NCBI GenBank assembly: GCA_002722315.1
Contig: PBLG01000026.1
Location: forward strand, 1-64,000
Reading direction: 5' to 3'
Source of the DNA: Lysobacterales bacterium
GTDB taxonomy: Bacteria > Pseudomonadota > Gammaproteobacteria > Xanthomonadales > Wenzhouxiangellaceae
Length of the DNA: 64,000 nucleotides
A program made the position numbers and the translations under genes. Of this stretch, positions 62,628 to 64,000 are shown one piece after another (positions within the stretch are counted from its first letter, which is position 1; each line of letters starts with the position of its first letter). The notes beneath the pieces were generated by a model. That model ran no database searches. It saw only the letters and a program-made list of their open reading frames with translations, and was not told the DNA's origin.

Positions 62628-63509
62628 TCAGGCCCCGGGGTCCCAGACGCGGATCACACCCTCCTGGGCGGTCGAGGCCACGAGCACGCCGTCGCGCGTG
62701 AACACTTGGCCGCGCGAGAAGCCCCGCCCCCCGGTGCTGACCGGGCTGTCGAAGGTGTACAGCAGCCACTGATCGACCCGTGCGTCGCGATGGAACCACA
62801 TGGCGTGGTCCAGGCTTGCCATGAGCAAGGGCTTGGTGCTGAAATCGATGGCATGCGGCAGGGTGGCGGTGCCCAGCAGCTCGTAGTCTGACACGTAGGC
62901 CAGCAGGTTCCGGTGCAGTTCCGGATCGTCCGGCACCGGTCCACAGGCGCGCATCCAGATGTTCTTGATCGGTTCGCGCGGGCCCGGCTCGATGAACTTG
63001 GGTGCCTCAACCGGCCTGAATTCGAACGGTGGCTTGTGGGCCAGGAAACGGCGCATCTTCTCCGGCACCTTGTCGAGCATCGAGCGGTTGATGTCGACCA
63101 GGCTGGTCAGGCCCTCGGGGCCCGGGACCTCGGGCATTTCAGCCTGGTGCTCCAGGCCTTGCTCGGGCGTCTTGAACGACGCGGCAAGATTCAGAATGGG
63201 CCGGCCGTGCTGGATGGCCACGACGCGCCGGTTCGAATAGCTGCCGCCGTCGCGCGAACGCTCGACCTGGTAGACCACCGGGCGATTGAAATCGCCAGGG
63301 CGCAGGAAGTAGGCGTGCAGCGAGTGCGGAATCCGGTCCTCGACGGTGCGGTGCGCGGCCGACAGGGCCTGGCCGAGAATCTGCCCGCCGAACACCTGGG
63401 GCGAGCCGATATCCCGGCTCTCGCCGCGAAACAGGTTGTCTTCCAGTTGCTCCAGCGTCAGCAGGCCGATCACTTCGGACAGGCTGGAGTGCATCTTGGT
63501 GGCATTCAT
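62628..63509 (-). CDS. tesB: acyl-CoA thioesterase II
   Basis: TesB (293 aa) hydrolyses acyl-CoA to free acid. Two hot-dog domains are seen: N-terminal LLTLEQLEDNLFRGESRDIGSPQVFGGQILGQAL and the central SLHAYFLRPGD, then C-terminal LPHAIDFSTKPLLMASLDHAMWFHR with the catalytic Asp. QVFTRDGVLVASTAQEGVIR is the family end. An alternative ATG five codons in (MHSSLSEVI) is possible. It is divergent from the fadL-type gene, which fits a link to fatty acid uptake and turnover. Confidence 0.94.
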   Translation of the reverse strand: MNATKMHSSLSEVIGLLTLEQLEDNLFRGESRDIGSPQVFGGQILGQALSAAHRTVEDRIPHSLHAYFLRPGDFNRPVVYQVERSRDGGSYSNRRVVAIQHGRPILNLAASFKTPEQGLEHQAEMPEVPGPEGLTSLVDINRSMLDKVPEKMRRFLAHKPPFEFRPVEAPKFIEPGPREPIKNIWMRACGPVPDDPELHRNLLAYVSDYELLGTATLPHAIDFSTKPLLMASLDHAMWFHRDARVDQWLLYTFDSPVSTGGRGFSRGQVFTRDGVLVASTAQEGVIRVWDPGA

Positions 63510-63632
63510 CCGGCAACGATTTCCAGCAATTGAACCGTTGATAGCATTGCACAGCTCAGCGGATTGCTGGGCCCGGCGCGCGCAATGTTAGCCTTGAGAA
63601 GTCAAGACCAGATTCGCGATCAAGGAGCTTTC

Positions 63633-64000
63633 ATGACTTCATCTCGATTCAATGGGATCGGCGCACTGGCCACCTCGTGTCTCGCACTGGCATCGCCACT
63701 GTGCCTGGCCTCCGGCTTCCAGATTCTCGAGCAGAGCACGTCCCGGCTCGGCACGGCCTATGCGGGTACGGCATCGATTGCCGACGACGCGACCACGGCT
63801 TTCTTCAATCCGGCCGGCATGGCCCGGCTCGACAAGGCCGAGGCGGCGATCGCCGGGCACCTGCTGGTGATCGACTCCGAATTCGACGACCGGGGTTCGC
63901 TGGCGGCGGCGGGAACACCGCTGCAGCAACCGTTGACCGGGCCGCCGGGGGCTACCGACGATCCGGGCGTTGCCGGCGGGCTCTTCGTCGTGCAGCCGAT
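63633..64000 (+). CDS. fadL: FadL/OMPP1-type outer-membrane transport protein (truncated by window end)
   Basis: Only the first 122 or so residues are in the window. A signal peptide ends near CLASG, and the mature start GFQILEQSTSRLGTAYAGTASIADDATTAFFNPAGMARL is the FadL N-terminal signature, containing the NPAG motif. The protein is expected to take up long-chain fatty acids or other hydrophobic compounds through a 14-strand barrel. AAGGAG precedes the ATG by six bases. Confidence 0.88.
   Translation, partial: MTSSRFNGIGALATSCLALASPLCLASGFQILEQSTSRLGTAYAGTASIADDATTAFFNPAGMARLDKAEAAIAGHLLVIDSEFDDRGSLAAAGTPLQQPLTGPPGATDDPGVAGGLFVVQP

Overview
The window is about 64 kb of high-GC, densely packed gammaproteobacterial chromosome. 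The order asd–fimV–truA–trpF–trpB–trpA–accD–folC–dedD–cvpA–purF is shared by Pseudomonas and Xanthomonas relatives. A murL–murD2 pair, the alternative L-Glu route of peptidoglycan synthesis described in Xanthomonas, points to the Xanthomonadales/Wenzhouxiangella side of the class. This placement is an inference from gene content. No tRNA, rRNA, CRISPR array, prophage or transposase gene was seen.

Layout. 1–140: an 8-bp tandem repeat at the window edge. 141–12.9 kb: the conserved asd-to-purF block. Several starts there overlap the previous stop, and trpA uses TTG. 12.9–15.9 kb: a photolyase, then a GNAT–VanY-like peptidase fusion divergent from a small membrane protein. 15.9–21.5 kb, minus strand: phoB–ppk1, followed after about 120 bp by the overlapping ppx–epmA pair. 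A Pho-box-like promoter precedes phoB and no phoR is present. 21.5–26.5 kb: a BepA-like M48 protease, a fused TusD–TusC-like gene with tusE, grxC, NAD-type isocitrate dehydrogenase and thiD. 26.6–33.5 kb: an unknown outer-membrane protein, PerM, MurL–MurD2, ispB (apparently leaderless) and ssb. 33.5–38.4 kb: rfbB–rfbC–rfbD–manC plus a DUF1684 lipoprotein; rfbA is absent. 38.5–41 kb: enoyl-CoA hydratase and a psp operon (pspA, pspB, pspC and a small membrane ORF) behind a clear sigma-54 promoter.

41–54 kb is housekeeping and stress: an FKBP isomerase, DUF1289, NUDIX, MtfA, a TrxR-like ferredoxin-NADP reductase, ung, oxyR, nfeD with a band-7 protein, slyD, DUF3014, a Slp lipoprotein, queG, nnr and tsaE. 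Two non-coding elements lie here: a 382-bp element with 32-bp terminal inverted repeats and several strong internal hairpins (45.6–46.0 kb), and an 83-bp inverted-repeat element between queG and nnr.

54–62.5 kb is the most distinctive part. A transmembrane Ser/Thr kinase with a long, TPR-like C-terminal region diverges from an ECF sigma factor, with no anti-sigma gene. Next come a secreted beta-helix CSLREA protein, a secreted protein of unknown function, and a secreted autotransporter-like repeat protein interrupted by one in-frame TAA. The CSLREA and autotransporter-like proteins differ in architecture but end in the same short motif ([I/L]F-x-D-[G/S]-[F/Y]-E), a candidate C-terminal sorting or processing signal. 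The window closes with tesB and a truncated fadL-type porin gene.
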